Source: Fabrea salina
Lineage: Eukaryota; Ciliophora; Heterotrichea; Heterotrichida; Fabreidae
Length of the DNA: 64,000 bases
Assembly: GCA_022984795.1 (NCBI GenBank)
Contig: JALIHJ010000034.1
Location: 124,001 to 188,000, forward strand
Direction of reading: 5' to 3'
Positions 1-9,445 of this stretch are shown piece by piece. Within the stretch, counting starts at the first letter, position 1, and each line of letters begins with the position of its first letter. Position numbers and translations under genes: made by a program. The notes below the pieces were generated by a model that had not been told where the DNA came from, made no database searches, and was given only the letters and a program-made list of their open reading frames with translations.

Positions 1-2014
1 ATTCAATGGTTCCGATAAAATGATTAAAAGGATTCTGATTGCCAACAGAGGAGAGATTGCATGCCGAGTCATTAGGTCGGCTAAGAAGATGGGAATCGAA
101 ACAGTAGCTGTTTACTCCGAAGCAGATACCAAATCGATGCACGTGAAGATGGCAGACAAAGCTTACCTAATCGGTCCGGCTGCTGCCAACCAGAGTTACC
201 TCGACATGAACAAAATCCTCAACGTTTGCTTGGACTCTAAAACAGATGCCGTCCACCCTGGCTACGGGTTCCTTTCAGAAAACGCGAGGTTTATGGACTT
301 GCTTGACCAAAACAAAATAATCTTCATAGGTCCTAAGAAACAGGCCATCCAGGACATGGGTGACAAAATTAGGTCCAAAGAACTAGCCAAAAACGCAGGA
401 GTCAATCTTATCCCTGGGTTCATTGGTGAAGTGGGCAATGAAAAGCAAGAGATCTTAAGAGTTGCTCGCGAAATTGGCTACCCAATTATGATCAAGGCCT
501 CAGCTGGAGGAGGCGGCAAAGGAATGCGAATTGCTTACAACGACCAAGAAGTCGTTCAGAACTACAAGTTAGCCAAAGAAGAGTCCATGGCTAGTTTCGG
601 CGACGACAGAATCCTAATGGAAAAGTTCATTGAGCAACCCAGGCACATTGAAATCCAAATACTGGGAGACCAGCACGGAAACATAGTTTACCTTCCTGAA
701 AGAGAGTGCTCAATCCAAAGGAGGAACCAAAAAGTAGTGGAAGAAGCCCCCAGTCCCTTCATTGACCCAGAAACTCGCAAAAAAATGGGCGAACAAGCTG
801 TTGCTTTGGCAAAGGCTGTGGACTACGAAAGTTCCGGAACTCTGGAATTTATGGTAGACAAAAACAAGAACTTTTACTTCTTAGAAATGAACACTAGACT
901 CCAGGTAGAACACCCCATCACTGAAGAAATCACTGGAGTAGACATTGTGGAAGAAATGATCAACGTAGCTATGGGTAAGAAGTTGTCAATTACCCAAGAC
1001 CAAGTTAGAATCAAGGGCCACGCTATTGAGTCTAGAATTTACGCCGAAGACCCTTACAGAGGGTTCTTGCCTAGCATTGGGCATCTTTTGAAGTACAGAG
1101 AACCCAAACACCCCCACATTAGAATCGACACTGGCGTCAAGGAAGGAGACGAAATTTCAATGTACTACGACCCTATCATCTCCAAAACTGTAACTTGGGG
1201 ACAAAGTCGCGAAGAGTCCATTGAACTTATGAAGGAAGCCCTCGACACTTACGTTATCAGGGGTCTTGGTCACAACGTTGCTTTTTGTAGGGACGTTTTG
1301 CGCCAACCTGAATTTGTAAGAGGAAACTACACCACCAAGTTCATTGACGAAACTTACCCTGAAGGGTTCAAGCCTTCAGATCTCCAAGAAAGAACCTGCA
1401 ACCACTTAGTAGCGTTCATAGCTGCTATGTACCAAGTCAGCTGTAAGTATGCAGTGGTTCCAAGCCATGAATGGGGAGGACCCTATGTGATTCGTGTGTT
1501 CGACAGGTTCTACGCTGTTGACAAAAACGAAAAAGGCAACTTAACTGTGATCAAAGTGGACAACGAAGGAAAGGCTGAAGATGACCAGTACGAAATTACA
1601 GACTTAGACGTTAAGTGGGACAATATTGAACCCCTTATCAAAGGCAAAGTGAACGGCATCAACCACAACATGCAGTTTATAAGTCACACCCACTCAGGGT
1701 ACCAGCTTATTTACAAGGGCCACAACATCAAAGCTGACATTTTCAGTCCTAGGCAGTTTGAGTTCATGAAGTTCATGCCTCCTTCCAGTGACTTAGCCTC
1801 CATCAAAGAGTTTTTGGCACCTATGCCTGGCCAAGTGATATCCGTGGCCGTTAAAGAAGGTGACGAAGTCCAAGTAGGCCAAGAGCTGGGAGTATTGGAA
1901 GCTATGAAGATGAGAAATGCTCTTAAAGCCGAAAGGAAAGGAGTTATCAAGAAGGTCCACGCTGTTCCTGGGTCTGGTGTTCAAGTTGACCAAGTCTTAT
2001 TCGAATTTGAATAA
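1..2014 (+). CDS. PCCA: Propionyl-CoA carboxylase alpha chain (5' end outside window)
   Basis: Biotin-dependent carboxylase subunit that carboxylates biotin with ATP and bicarbonate for propionyl-CoA carboxylation, normally in the mitochondrial matrix. From the ATG at 20 it reads 664 residues: a biotin carboxylase domain (about 1-445, starting ILIANRGEIACR, with the ATP-grasp glycine loop ASAGGGGKGMR and the ECSIQRRNQK motif), a linker domain, and a C-terminal biotinyl domain with EAMKM, whose Lys is near residue 630. The frame is open upstream to the window edge (first full codon at base 2), and those residues align with human PCCA just before ILVANRGEIA. The ATG at 20 is therefore probably internal, and a targeting presequence probably lies outside the window. 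The next gene starts 13 bases after the stop. Confidence 0.93.
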   Translation, partial: FNGSDKMIKRILIANRGEIACRVIRSAKKMGIETVAVYSEADTKSMHVKMADKAYLIGPAAANQSYLDMNKILNVCLDSKTDAVHPGYGFLSENARFMDLLDQNKIIFIGPKKQAIQDMGDKIRSKELAKNAGVNLIPGFIGEVGNEKQEILRVAREIGYPIMIKASAGGGGKGMRIAYNDQEVVQNYKLAKEESMASFGDDRILMEKFIEQPRHIEIQILGDQHGNIVYLPERECSIQRRNQKVVEEAPSPFIDPETRKKMGEQAVALAKAVDYESSGTLEFMVDKNKNFYFLEMNTRLQVEHPITEEITGVDIVEEMINVAMGKKLSITQDQVRIKGHAIESRIYAEDPYRGFLPSIGHLLKYREPKHPHIRIDTGVKEGDEISMYYDPIISKTVTWGQSREESIELMKEALDTYVIRGLGHNVAFCRDVLRQPEFVRGNYTTKFIDETYPEGFKPSDLQERTCNHLVAFIAAMYQVSCKYAVVPSHEWGGPYVIRVFDRFYAVDKNEKGNLTVIKVDNEGKAEDDQYEITDLDVKWDNIEPLIKGKVNGINHNMQFISHTHSGYQLIYKGHNIKADIFSPRQFEFMKFMPPSSDLASIKEFLAPMPGQVISVAVKEGDEVQVGQELGVLEAMKMRNALKAERKGVIKKVHAVPGSGVQVDQVLFEFE

Positions 2015-2027
2015 TAAGCTTATTAAA

Positions 2028-2489
2028 ATGGTAGAACCAAATCAAGGACAAAGCAATCCTTACGCTTACCAGCCTATGGAACCACGACACCCTAATCAGT
2101 ACCAGCAACCTTATCACGCTCAAGGCATTCCAGTTGCTCAGCAACCCCAGCAAGTCCCTGGGCAGCCTCAGCAACCTCCTGTGCAGGCTTATCAAGTTCC
2201 TGGACCTTATCAACCTCCTGGACCCTATCAGCCTGTTTCAGGCTACCCAAACCAACCCTTAACTAGTTACCCCCAAAATGCTTATTGTCCTCACTGTATG
2301 ACTCAAGTATTTACATCTGTGAGGTATGAAGCTGGCCTAGGAACATGGCTGGTTGCTGGAGGAATCTGCTTCGTAGGATGCTGGTTGGGCTGCTGCCTGA
2401 TTCCTTTCTGCGTTGACTCTTTGAATGACTGCTACCACCATTGCCCTCAGTGCAATAACATTGTTGGAGTTAAAAAATTAATTAATTAA
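2028..2489 (+). CDS. LITAF/SIMPLE-domain membrane-associated protein
   Basis: A 153-residue protein. Residues 1-85 are rich in Pro, Gln and Tyr, with repeated PYQPPGPYQP-like units. A LITAF-type zinc ribbon follows: CPHC at 87-90 and HCPQC at 138-142, separated by a hydrophobic segment (about 106-130, rich in Gly, Cys and Leu) expected to dip into a membrane as an in-plane anchor. The family works at late endosomal and lysosomal membranes in animals; that role here is inference. The start is the ATG at 2028, because upstream in-frame codons overlap the PCCA gene and the Pro-rich tail typically begins such proteins. Confidence 0.85.
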   Translation: MVEPNQGQSNPYAYQPMEPRHPNQYQQPYHAQGIPVAQQPQQVPGQPQQPPVQAYQVPGPYQPPGPYQPVSGYPNQPLTSYPQNAYCPHCMTQVFTSVRYEAGLGTWLVAGGICFVGCWLGCCLIPFCVDSLNDCYHHCPQCNNIVGVKKLIN

Positions 2490-2522
2490 GTGGTAGGGTA
2501 CTTAACTAAGGGGCTATAAAGA

Positions 2523-3803
2523 ATGGGAATTAAACAACTTATGAATGTGATAAACGAAAAAGCACCTGAAAGCGTTAGGAAAAAAAGCCTAGACACCTAT
2601 TCAGGCAAGGTAATAGCATGTGACGCTTCAATGGCAATGTACCAGTTTTTGCTGTCTACAAAGTACACTTCAGGAAAGGGTTTAGGAATTCTTACAGACG
2701 AAACAGGCAACCCTACTTCTCACCTTGTTGGACTCTTCAACCGAACAGTTCAATTTATAGAAAATGGCATTAAGCCCATTTGGGTGTTTGACGGAAAACC
2801 CCCTTCCAAAAAATCTTCTACTTTGCTCCACCGAAAGTCTCTTAAAAAAGAAGCTTACAATAAACTTAAAGTTACTCAACAAAAACTCAGTCACCTCAAA
2901 GCTTCTTCTGCAAAGTTCAAACTAACCAAACAACTAAAAACTAAAGTAGAAGAAATAGAAGCTGACTTCAGAGATAAAATTTCAAAAGTAGTAGGGAGGG
3001 ATATTCCCCAAATAGTGTCTGAAGACTACGAGTGTAAAGGAGAAAGTGAAATTGAAGACTTAAGTAGCTTCAAAGAAGTTCAACAAATTATAAAGAATGT
3101 TGAAAAAAAAGCAGGCCAAGCTAAAAAAGCCCAGAAAGTAGCTAAGCAGACTGTGTGTATCACCCTCCAAATGGCAAGTGAAGCCAAAACTATGCTAAGA
3201 CTTATGGGGGTCCCTGCAATAGAAGCTCCAAGCGAAGCTGAGGCTCAGTGCGCCGAACTAGTTAAAGCAGGCAAAGCTTACGCTGTAGCTAGTGAAGACA
3301 TGGACTCGCTTTGCTTTGGAGCTGAAAAGCTTCTAAAAGGGTTCAACAACAAAAAAGAACCTATTTTAGAAATCACACTTGGTAGAGTGCTGGACCAACT
3401 AGGTTTTACACTAGCTCAATTTTTGGACTTCTGTATTTTACTAGGTTGCGACTACTGCGACTCCATTAAAGGAATTGGCCCTTCCAATGCTTACAAACTG
3501 ATTCAAGGACACTTCTGCCTTGAAAAAGTAATTCCAATAGTAAAAGCTGATTTGCCAGAAAACTTTTGCTACCAAGCAGCAAGAGAGTTGTTTTTGTGTC
3601 CAGGAGTTACCCTTTCCGGGTGCATTCAACTCGAGTGGTCAGACCCACAAGAGCCCAAACTAAAAGAGTTTTTAGTGCTGCAGAAGAACTTCAGTAACTC
3701 ACGAGTAGAAACAGGAATAGCTAAAATCGTGTCTTCAAGGAAGAAAAAAACCCAACTCAAACTAGATAGCTTTTTGTGGACAATTCCTAAGAAAAGGATC
3801 TAA
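2523..3803 (+). CDS. FEN1: Flap endonuclease 1 with enlarged helical cap
   Basis: Structure-specific nuclease that removes 5' flaps during Okazaki fragment maturation and base excision repair. The N-terminus MGIKQLMNVI fits the family, in which Gly2 binds DNA. Active-site acidic residues are visible: D34 (ACDAS), D90 (VFDGKPP), E238/E240 (SEAEA), D259/D261 (SEDMD) and the Asp of LGCDYC. The helix-hairpin-helix SIKGIGP follows. The tail TQLKLDSFLW is a PCNA-interaction box. Length is 426, against 380 in human; nearly all the excess lies between residues 95 and 235, the helical arch/cap. It lies 33 bases after the LITAF gene on the same strand. Confidence 0.95.
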   Translation: MGIKQLMNVINEKAPESVRKKSLDTYSGKVIACDASMAMYQFLLSTKYTSGKGLGILTDETGNPTSHLVGLFNRTVQFIENGIKPIWVFDGKPPSKKSSTLLHRKSLKKEAYNKLKVTQQKLSHLKASSAKFKLTKQLKTKVEEIEADFRDKISKVVGRDIPQIVSEDYECKGESEIEDLSSFKEVQQIIKNVEKKAGQAKKAQKVAKQTVCITLQMASEAKTMLRLMGVPAIEAPSEAEAQCAELVKAGKAYAVASEDMDSLCFGAEKLLKGFNNKKEPILEITLGRVLDQLGFTLAQFLDFCILLGCDYCDSIKGIGPSNAYKLIQGHFCLEKVIPIVKADLPENFCYQAARELFLCPGVTLSGCIQLEWSDPQEPKLKEFLVLQKNFSNSRVETGIAKIVSSRKKKTQLKLDSFLWTIPKKRI

Positions 3804-3812
3804 GTAATAAAT

Positions 3813-5570
3813 ATGCCAACAGTGACAGTGGTAAGAGAAGAACTCTTCAAACAGCTAGGAATAGCTATGACAGATGAAGAGTTTTCAGACTTGTGTTTTG
3901 ACTTTGGTCTGGAGTTAGACGACATCACTAGTGAAAAAGAAATAGTAGCCAAAGAACAAGGCGAAGAAGCTGCTGCTGGCCTGGATGAAACCATCCTTTA
4001 CAAAATAGAAGTCCCAGCTAACAGGTACGACTTGCTTTGTGTAGAGGGCCTTAGTCAAGCCCTCAGGGTTTTTACTGAAAGTGAGTCGCCTCCTAAGTTC
4101 CGCAAAATCGAACCAGCAGAGCTCCAAGTCATGAAGATCGAAGAACCCACTCAAAAAGTGAGACCCTACGTAGTTTGTGCTGTTTTGCGAGATGTAGTAT
4201 TCACTTCCGAGAGTTATAAAAGCTTTATTGACTTGCAAGACAAATTGCACCAAAACATTTGCAGAGGAAGAACCCTAGTTGCCATAGGTACACATGACTT
4301 GGACACTCTTAAAGGGCCTTTTACCTACACTGCCAAGCCTTTTGACCAAGTTAAGTTTAAAGCCCTGAACCAAGAAACCGAAATGACTGCTGAGGAACTC
4401 ATGCAGAAGTATAAATCCGATGTTAGGATGAAACACTACGTGCCTATTATTGAGCACTCAGACGTTTGTCCTGTGATTTACGACTCCCAAGGAATAGCTC
4501 TTTCGATGCCTCCTATAATAAACGGAGACCACTCCAAAATAACACTTGACACCAAAAATGTGTTTATAGAAATGACTGCTACTGACTTAACAAAGGCCCA
4601 CATTGTACTGCACGCAGTAGTGGCTGCTTTTTCGCAATACTGCGAAGACATTTACACAGTAGAGCCTGTGAAAGTCATCAACTCTAAAGGAGAAGCAAGC
4701 ACTACACCCATCATGGACGAAAGAGACGTAGAAGTATCGGTTAGCTACGTAAACAAAACACTAGGAGTCGAGCTTTCTCCTAAAGAAGTTTCGAATCTGC
4801 TCACAAAAATGAGCTTAGAATCCAAGGTTACTGGGGAGGACTCTGTTGGTGTGCATGTCCCCATTACCCGCCCGGACGTTCTACACCCCTGCGACGTTGC
4901 TGAGGACGTAGGCATTGCTTACAGCTATAACAAAATAGTTAAGCGCCTTCCCAAAGTGCATACATTTGCCAAGCAGAACCCTCTTAACCACTTTACAGAC
5001 TTACTTAGGGCAGAAGTTGCTCAAGCAGGGTACACAGAAATCCTTACGTTTTCCTTGCTGAGTTTCGAAGACAACTACACCAAGCTGAGGAGGAAACCTA
5101 AAGACGAAGCCGTTGAAATAGCAAACCCCAAAACAGTAGACTTCCAAATGCCCCGGACTTCTCTGCTGCCAGGTCTTTTCAAAACAATAGTGTCCAACAA
5201 AACCCACTCTCTTCCAATCCAGATCTTTGAAATATCAGACGTAGTTAAAAAACAAGGCGACCAGTGCTACAATGAAAGGAAAATGTCAGCAATGTACTGC
5301 AACAAAACTTCAGGTTTCGAAGTAGTCCATGGAGTTATGGATTTTGTTATGACGAAACTCGGTCTTAAGTTCCAACAAGATTACAGACTTGAAAAAAGCC
5401 AAGACGAAGCTTTCTTTGAAGGCAGACAAGCACAAGTGATTCTGAAGAACAAGCCTATTGGAGTGATAGGAATAGTTCACCCTGAAGTCCTTGCTAACTT
5501 TGAAATCAGGTACCCAGTGTCTGCTATGGAGTTGGACGTAGAGGCACTTATGGAGTTAAGTAATATCTAA
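3813..5570 (+). CDS. FARSB: Phenylalanyl-tRNA synthetase beta subunit, cytosolic type
   Basis: Beta chain of the heterotetrameric enzyme that charges tRNA-Phe. Its 585 residues are close to the 589 of human FARSB. It begins MPTVTVVREELF like the eukaryotic/archaeal family, then has the B3/B4 editing region (about 90-270), the B5 domain (about 300-375, HVPITRPDVLHPCDVAEDV) and the catalytic-like core (PRTSLLPGLFKTIVSNKTHS). The arrangement is the short eukaryotic form without the bacterial anticodon-binding extension. Only 9 bases separate it from FEN1. Confidence 0.95.
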   Translation: MPTVTVVREELFKQLGIAMTDEEFSDLCFDFGLELDDITSEKEIVAKEQGEEAAAGLDETILYKIEVPANRYDLLCVEGLSQALRVFTESESPPKFRKIEPAELQVMKIEEPTQKVRPYVVCAVLRDVVFTSESYKSFIDLQDKLHQNICRGRTLVAIGTHDLDTLKGPFTYTAKPFDQVKFKALNQETEMTAEELMQKYKSDVRMKHYVPIIEHSDVCPVIYDSQGIALSMPPIINGDHSKITLDTKNVFIEMTATDLTKAHIVLHAVVAAFSQYCEDIYTVEPVKVINSKGEASTTPIMDERDVEVSVSYVNKTLGVELSPKEVSNLLTKMSLESKVTGEDSVGVHVPITRPDVLHPCDVAEDVGIAYSYNKIVKRLPKVHTFAKQNPLNHFTDLLRAEVAQAGYTEILTFSLLSFEDNYTKLRRKPKDEAVEIANPKTVDFQMPRTSLLPGLFKTIVSNKTHSLPIQIFEISDVVKKQGDQCYNERKMSAMYCNKTSGFEVVHGVMDFVMTKLGLKFQQDYRLEKSQDEAFFEGRQAQVILKNKPIGVIGIVHPEVLANFEIRYPVSAMELDVEALMELSNI

Positions 5571-5602
5571 CCCTATTCATTTTATGTTGCCTAAATATAA
5601 AC

Positions 5603-6409
5603 ATGCTATGCCTGGAACCTAAGAAAAAGATTGTTTTGGACAAAAAGAAAAAGGCTTTTTTCAAAGGAGGTCCTTTACAAATCAACGAACTGTCTAGTCT
5701 CAGTCCTGTGAACTACAAAGCACATGACTCCGAAAAGAAGTTTGCAAAAGAGTATTTTGATTATTCAAAAAGGTCTATAGACGTAAGGCTACCTGTTGCT
5801 AGGGCTTCTGATTCTTCTTACGCCAGGAAGAAGCCACAACTAGTTGACAAGTGCACTGACTCTTCAGACTTCACTCAGTTATACTCTACTGAAATCGAGC
5901 TGAAGTCTGAACAACACGGTTTTTTCCAAGAACATAAAGTGACGAACGAACTGAACCTAAGAACCTTGAACCTCAAAGAAACTACTCAAAACGAAAGAAA
6001 ACAAACAGGTTATGTACTTAAAAGGTACTCTCATAAAAGAATAAGCAGCATAAGCCAGAACAAACTTGAAAAAGTAACACCTCTTCTAGAAACTAAAAGC
6101 AAACCTTTTATACTAGAAACCTCGCCAAACCACAAAAGGAAATACAGAATCATGAAATCTATAGTGAGTCCTAGTCACCACCCAGTTTACAGGTCTTCAG
6201 TTAACACTCCTAAGAAGTTTTCTCATAGAGACATATCTGGGGAGATCTACCAAAACCCTAAAAAAACTTGTCCAAACACTTCAGCCAGAGAACCTAAAAG
6301 GAAAGTCAGGTTCTTTGCGTATAAGGGCTCAGAACCCAGGGAAAGGTTAAAAATAATATCTGTTAAGACCCCTAGCGACCAACAAAGTTATAAAAAGTTT
6401 GCTTTATAA
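5603..6409 (+). CDS. Unknown basic, probably disordered protein
   Basis: A 268-residue protein rich in Lys, Arg, Ser and Thr, with no recognisable fold, signal peptide or membrane segment. It opens MLCLEPKKKIVLDKKKKAFF, contains many short basic clusters (KRYSHKR, NHKRKYR, EPKRKVRF) and looks intrinsically disordered. Codon use matches the neighbours, so it is probably a real gene. It ends 10 bases from the convergent gene on the minus strand. A nuclear, RNA-binding or cytoskeletal role would be guesswork. Confidence 0.6.
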   Translation: MLCLEPKKKIVLDKKKKAFFKGGPLQINELSSLSPVNYKAHDSEKKFAKEYFDYSKRSIDVRLPVARASDSSYARKKPQLVDKCTDSSDFTQLYSTEIELKSEQHGFFQEHKVTNELNLRTLNLKETTQNERKQTGYVLKRYSHKRISSISQNKLEKVTPLLETKSKPFILETSPNHKRKYRIMKSIVSPSHHPVYRSSVNTPKKFSHRDISGEIYQNPKKTCPNTSAREPKRKVRFFAYKGSEPRERLKIISVKTPSDQQSYKKFAL

Positions 6410-6419
6410 TTTATGTACT

Positions 6420-7559
6420 TTAAGGTGGTAAAAAAATTATCTTCCGTTTTGTATTGGATTGGCTGTCTGGAGTTTTGCCTCTCAAGTAGTTCCTGCGCAG
6501 CTTCTTGATAGTAATATTGTTTTCCATAGCTTTGAGTAAGTTGGACTTTTCTGGGCGTGGCTTAGTTTTGGGTTTACTGGTTTGACTAGGACTTTGTTTT
6601 TGTTCAGTTTTTCTTTTAGTAGTTTTATTTACAGTTGAGTGCAACTTTAGCTTTTTCAGAGAAGTAGAAAAGCTTAAAAGCACCTTTTTGGGAATAGATG
6701 GGTTTGGAAGTTGCTGTTGAGACTTAGACTCTAAAGGGTGCAAAATCTCTAGAGGTTGGTTAAAGCAACTTTCTTTGTTTCTTATGTGGCCGTTTCTGTA
6801 GAGGTACTTAGACTCTTCTTTAACTGGAGACTTCCGAGGCTTCTTCACAGATATTCCTCTCATTAACTTGTCGCACTTTTGTCCAGTAGTAGTTTTAATA
6901 GGGATTTCTTGGAGGTCAAGTGGTCGCTGAATAGGCTTTTCTAAGCAGACTTCAGGCTTTGCAATCTTTATTTGTTTTGCGTATGCAAAGTAAAAGTGGT
7001 TGTTGCTTTCTAGAAACTCTAGTTCAAGAATCATCACTCTTTTCTGGGCAAAGTCCTCTATTAGGAACATAATTGTTTTTGCCAAGTCAGAGCAAGTGTC
7101 AAGTACTTGGTTGTCGAGCAACTCTTTTTCGCCAGCTTCAGTTTGCAGTAGGAGTTTTGTGCTGTAGCCGAACCTTGTGTACTCAACTTTAAAAGTGAAA
7201 AAGTTACTAGCAGTTTCAGAGTTTTTAGGAATTTGAATCACATACGGGAAAAGGAGTGTAGAGTTCATGGTTTGCACAAAGTCAGCTCCGAAAAGCTTAG
7301 TTCTTTTTTTGTTATGAATGCTGTAGCAAACTAAGCTGTCTTTAGACTTGAATCTTGTTTTAGAGTAGAAATCGTTTAAAACTCTTTGCAGTATACTCTT
7401 TACGTCAGTGTCTTGCTTTCTCAAGTCAATGAAACTCAGCTTATCGGAAAAGTAGTAAACGCAGTTTTGGTTCTGAAAAACATAAGTCTCTAAAGTAGGG
7501 AACTCCAAGTCTTTTTTGAAGAGTAGTCGCATGAGCCAAAGGAAACTCTTATCCTCCAT
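6420..7559 (-). CDS. Unknown protein with folded N-terminal half and basic tail
   Basis: A 379-residue protein. Residues 1-215 look globular, with alternating hydrophobic strands and helices (for example MILELEFLESNNHFYFAYAK). Residues 220-379 are Lys/Ser/Thr-rich and probably disordered, including a KPKTKPRPEKS stretch. I do not recognise the family. The start sits 7 bases downstream of the stop of the PXMP4 gene, so the two are tandem minus-strand neighbours. Confidence 0.6.
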   Translation of the reverse strand: MEDKSFLWLMRLLFKKDLEFPTLETYVFQNQNCVYYFSDKLSFIDLRKQDTDVKSILQRVLNDFYSKTRFKSKDSLVCYSIHNKKRTKLFGADFVQTMNSTLLFPYVIQIPKNSETASNFFTFKVEYTRFGYSTKLLLQTEAGEKELLDNQVLDTCSDLAKTIMFLIEDFAQKRVMILELEFLESNNHFYFAYAKQIKIAKPEVCLEKPIQRPLDLQEIPIKTTTGQKCDKLMRGISVKKPRKSPVKEESKYLYRNGHIRNKESCFNQPLEILHPLESKSQQQLPNPSIPKKVLLSFSTSLKKLKLHSTVNKTTKRKTEQKQSPSQTSKPKTKPRPEKSNLLKAMENNITIKKLRRNYLRGKTPDSQSNTKRKIIFLPP

Positions 7560-7566
7560 TTATAGT

Positions 7567-8172
7567 TTAATTACTGAGTAAATTCTGAATGGTTGCTCCG
7601 AAGGGCAAGAAGTCAGCCCAGCTACTCCAGGTCTCACTGTCTTCGTACAAAAACGTCATAGAGTTCTTTAGCGAGGCTTGCAAACAAGTTTTGTCCTTTT
7701 CAAACAAGTACATAACTAAACCCCAGCAAAAAGTAGTGAGTACTGCAAAGCTTAACTTCTCTAGTGCAGGCACCTTGCCTAAATACCCTTTGGAGTAAAC
7801 AAGTTTAGCACTTGCAACTAAAACTCGCGAAAACAAGTAAAAAGTAATTTGGGAGTTCACTTGGGTTTCTTTGGAAAACATTATGTACCCTGCTAAGCAT
7901 CCTGCCACTCCACTGTTAAGGGGCGACCTCATTCCCCTTAGTTTAGTTAAAGCGCACAAAATGCTTTTGTAAATAAACACATAAGTGCCCAGTCTCAAAG
8001 AGTGTTCTGATGTGTTTTTAAAAATACTCCACAGTCTCCTTTTGGCACTGCCCTTGCCAAATAAAACCGCAATAACTATTGCGTGGGTGAACCTTACTTT
8101 GATTCCGTAAGTGATTCCGTTACTGAAGCCTTTCAAAGCAGCAGGGATGCAACTCTTATGACGGCACTCCAT
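7567..8172 (-). CDS. PXMP4: Peroxisomal membrane protein 4 (PMP24)
   Basis: A 201-residue integral membrane protein matching human PXMP4 (212 residues) along its length: ALKGFSNGITYGIKVRF near the start, LFGKGSAKRRLWSI, NSQITFYLFSRVL in the middle, and WGLVMYLFEKDKTCLQ with SMTFLYEDSETW near the end. It is related to the Tim17/PXMP4 group and has several hydrophobic helices. It is expected in the peroxisomal membrane; its biochemical function is poorly defined even in animals. Glyoxylate, fatty-acid or purine pathways could be linked to it, but nothing here shows that. Confidence 0.85.
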   Translation of the reverse strand: MECRHKSCIPAALKGFSNGITYGIKVRFTHAIVIAVLFGKGSAKRRLWSIFKNTSEHSLRLGTYVFIYKSILCALTKLRGMRSPLNSGVAGCLAGYIMFSKETQVNSQITFYLFSRVLVASAKLVYSKGYLGKVPALEKLSFAVLTTFCWGLVMYLFEKDKTCLQASLKNSMTFLYEDSETWSSWADFLPFGATIQNLLSN

Positions 8173-8199
8173 CTTTTCTGAAGTTAATCTTATTTTAAA

Positions 8200-8760
8200 T
8201 TAAATATTCCTTGAAAAATGAACTAAACTCTGGTCAGAATTCCGAAAAGAAGACCCAGCAGCTGAAACAGTTTCGTTAGAGTCCACTGAAGCTCTAAGGG
8301 AGTCTTGGTATTTTTCAGTTTTTATTTCGGGGGATTCGTTTCTTATCATTTGCAAAAGTTTGTTTTTGCAATCTCTTTTCCTAATTTCAAGTTTCTGTTT
8401 TTCTTTGGTTTCGTTCATAAGGATGTTTTGCATAGCAAATTGAAGGTCTAGGTTTTGAGTTTCTTCGTACTCGTCAGATTCTTCTCCTAAAGGAGACAAA
8501 CAGTCCTGGTTAGAAGAGTCATAATCTAAAGAATGTCTTGGACGTCTTGATAACTGACTCCGCAGGTACTGAATTGTTTTGCTCTTAAATTGGTCAAAAG
8601 GAACAGGCTTAGGGCTTTCGAAGCTGTTTGAAGATGAAGTGTATGAAGATGAGCTAAGGTCTTTGTAGGTCAACTGTACTTTGGTAGACTTATGAAACTC
8701 TTCTTCTTGAAGTAAAGTGTCGGCTTGTGGAAGTGAAATTGTCCTTCTGCTTTTATGCAT
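8200..8760 (-). CDS. Unknown Ser-rich protein
   Basis: A 186-residue protein that is mostly low complexity: Ser-rich in the first 110 residues (SSSSYTSSSNSFES) and acidic around 105-120 (GEESDEYEETQ). A predicted helical stretch follows at about 125-150 (LQFAMQNILMNETKEKQKLE). No known domain. Codon use and tight spacing (27 bases to PXMP4, 37 to RPP30) support a real gene. Many Ser residues followed by Pro or acidic residues suggest phosphorylation, as inference. Confidence 0.55.
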   Translation of the reverse strand: MHKSRRTISLPQADTLLQEEEFHKSTKVQLTYKDLSSSSYTSSSNSFESPKPVPFDQFKSKTIQYLRSQLSRRPRHSLDYDSSNQDCLSPLGEESDEYEETQNLDLQFAMQNILMNETKEKQKLEIRKRDCKNKLLQMIRNESPEIKTEKYQDSLRASVDSNETVSAAGSSFRNSDQSLVHFSRNI

Positions 8761-8797
8761 ATTTATATTAGGATCATTGATTTTAATCGTTTTTATG

Positions 8798-9439
8798 TTA
8801 TTGGTTTTTTCTATGTTCTAAAGCAAGTTTAGGGTTTTGTGTTATGGCCTTGTGGGATTGATCTAAGGTAAGTCCTAAAACAGACCCTAAGTTCACAACG
8901 TCATAGGGAGCTCTTTGATCGTAAAAATCTTTGGTTCCACTGCTTATCACAATGTTTCTAGAAGCTGTTGTAGAGATAAGTTTAGCAGAGTTTGAAACAA
9001 AGAACCTTCTAGAGTTTGTGTCTCTGATTGAAGAAGCATAGCACATTTCAAACATGATTCCTAGTCTTAATGCTTGGTCAATGCAGTCATTTCTCAAATG
9101 GAAACCCAACGGCTCGTGGAGTCTTAAACTGATTAGGTCCACGTGAGTGCATCCGCAGCAAAACTCAAAGTCTGCAGCAGTTTGGGGCCTAACTGACACT
9201 AAGTCGTAGTTATTCAAAGTTTCCACCTTGCTTAGGTTGTACTGTATGTTTTGCTTAATAGTAACTCTTTTAGGCAGACTTAGGTCTCCAAGACTAGGCA
9301 ACTGGTCCCCGTAAACTGAGTAGTTAAGAACTTGGGTGCTGTACTCGGACTCCTGGAGGAGTTCTTGGAGTTTCTGGTCTTCCAGAGAGGCTTGTTTCCT
9401 GTCTGAGCTCCATTTAACATACAAATCATAAAAGTCCAT
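8798..9439 (-). CDS. RPP30: RNase P/MRP protein subunit p30
   Basis: Protein subunit of RNase P and RNase MRP, which process tRNA precursors and rRNA in the nucleus. The 213 residues match human RPP30 from YDLVSVRPQT onward: CTHVDLISL, LGIMFEMCYASSIRD, SRRFFVSNSAKLIS, RNIVISSGTKD and PYDVVNLGSVLGL, the TIM-barrel-like fold of the family. The first 80 residues are divergent but about the right length. It is shorter than human (268) because the C-terminal tail is absent. It sits 6 bases from the importin gene. Confidence 0.88.
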   Translation of the reverse strand: MDFYDLYVKWSSDRKQASLEDQKLQELLQESEYSTQVLNYSVYGDQLPSLGDLSLPKRVTIKQNIQYNLSKVETLNNYDLVSVRPQTAADFEFCCGCTHVDLISLRLHEPLGFHLRNDCIDQALRLGIMFEMCYASSIRDTNSRRFFVSNSAKLISTTASRNIVISSGTKDFYDQRAPYDVVNLGSVLGLTLDQSHKAITQNPKLALEHRKNQ

Positions 9440-9445
9440 TGTTTA

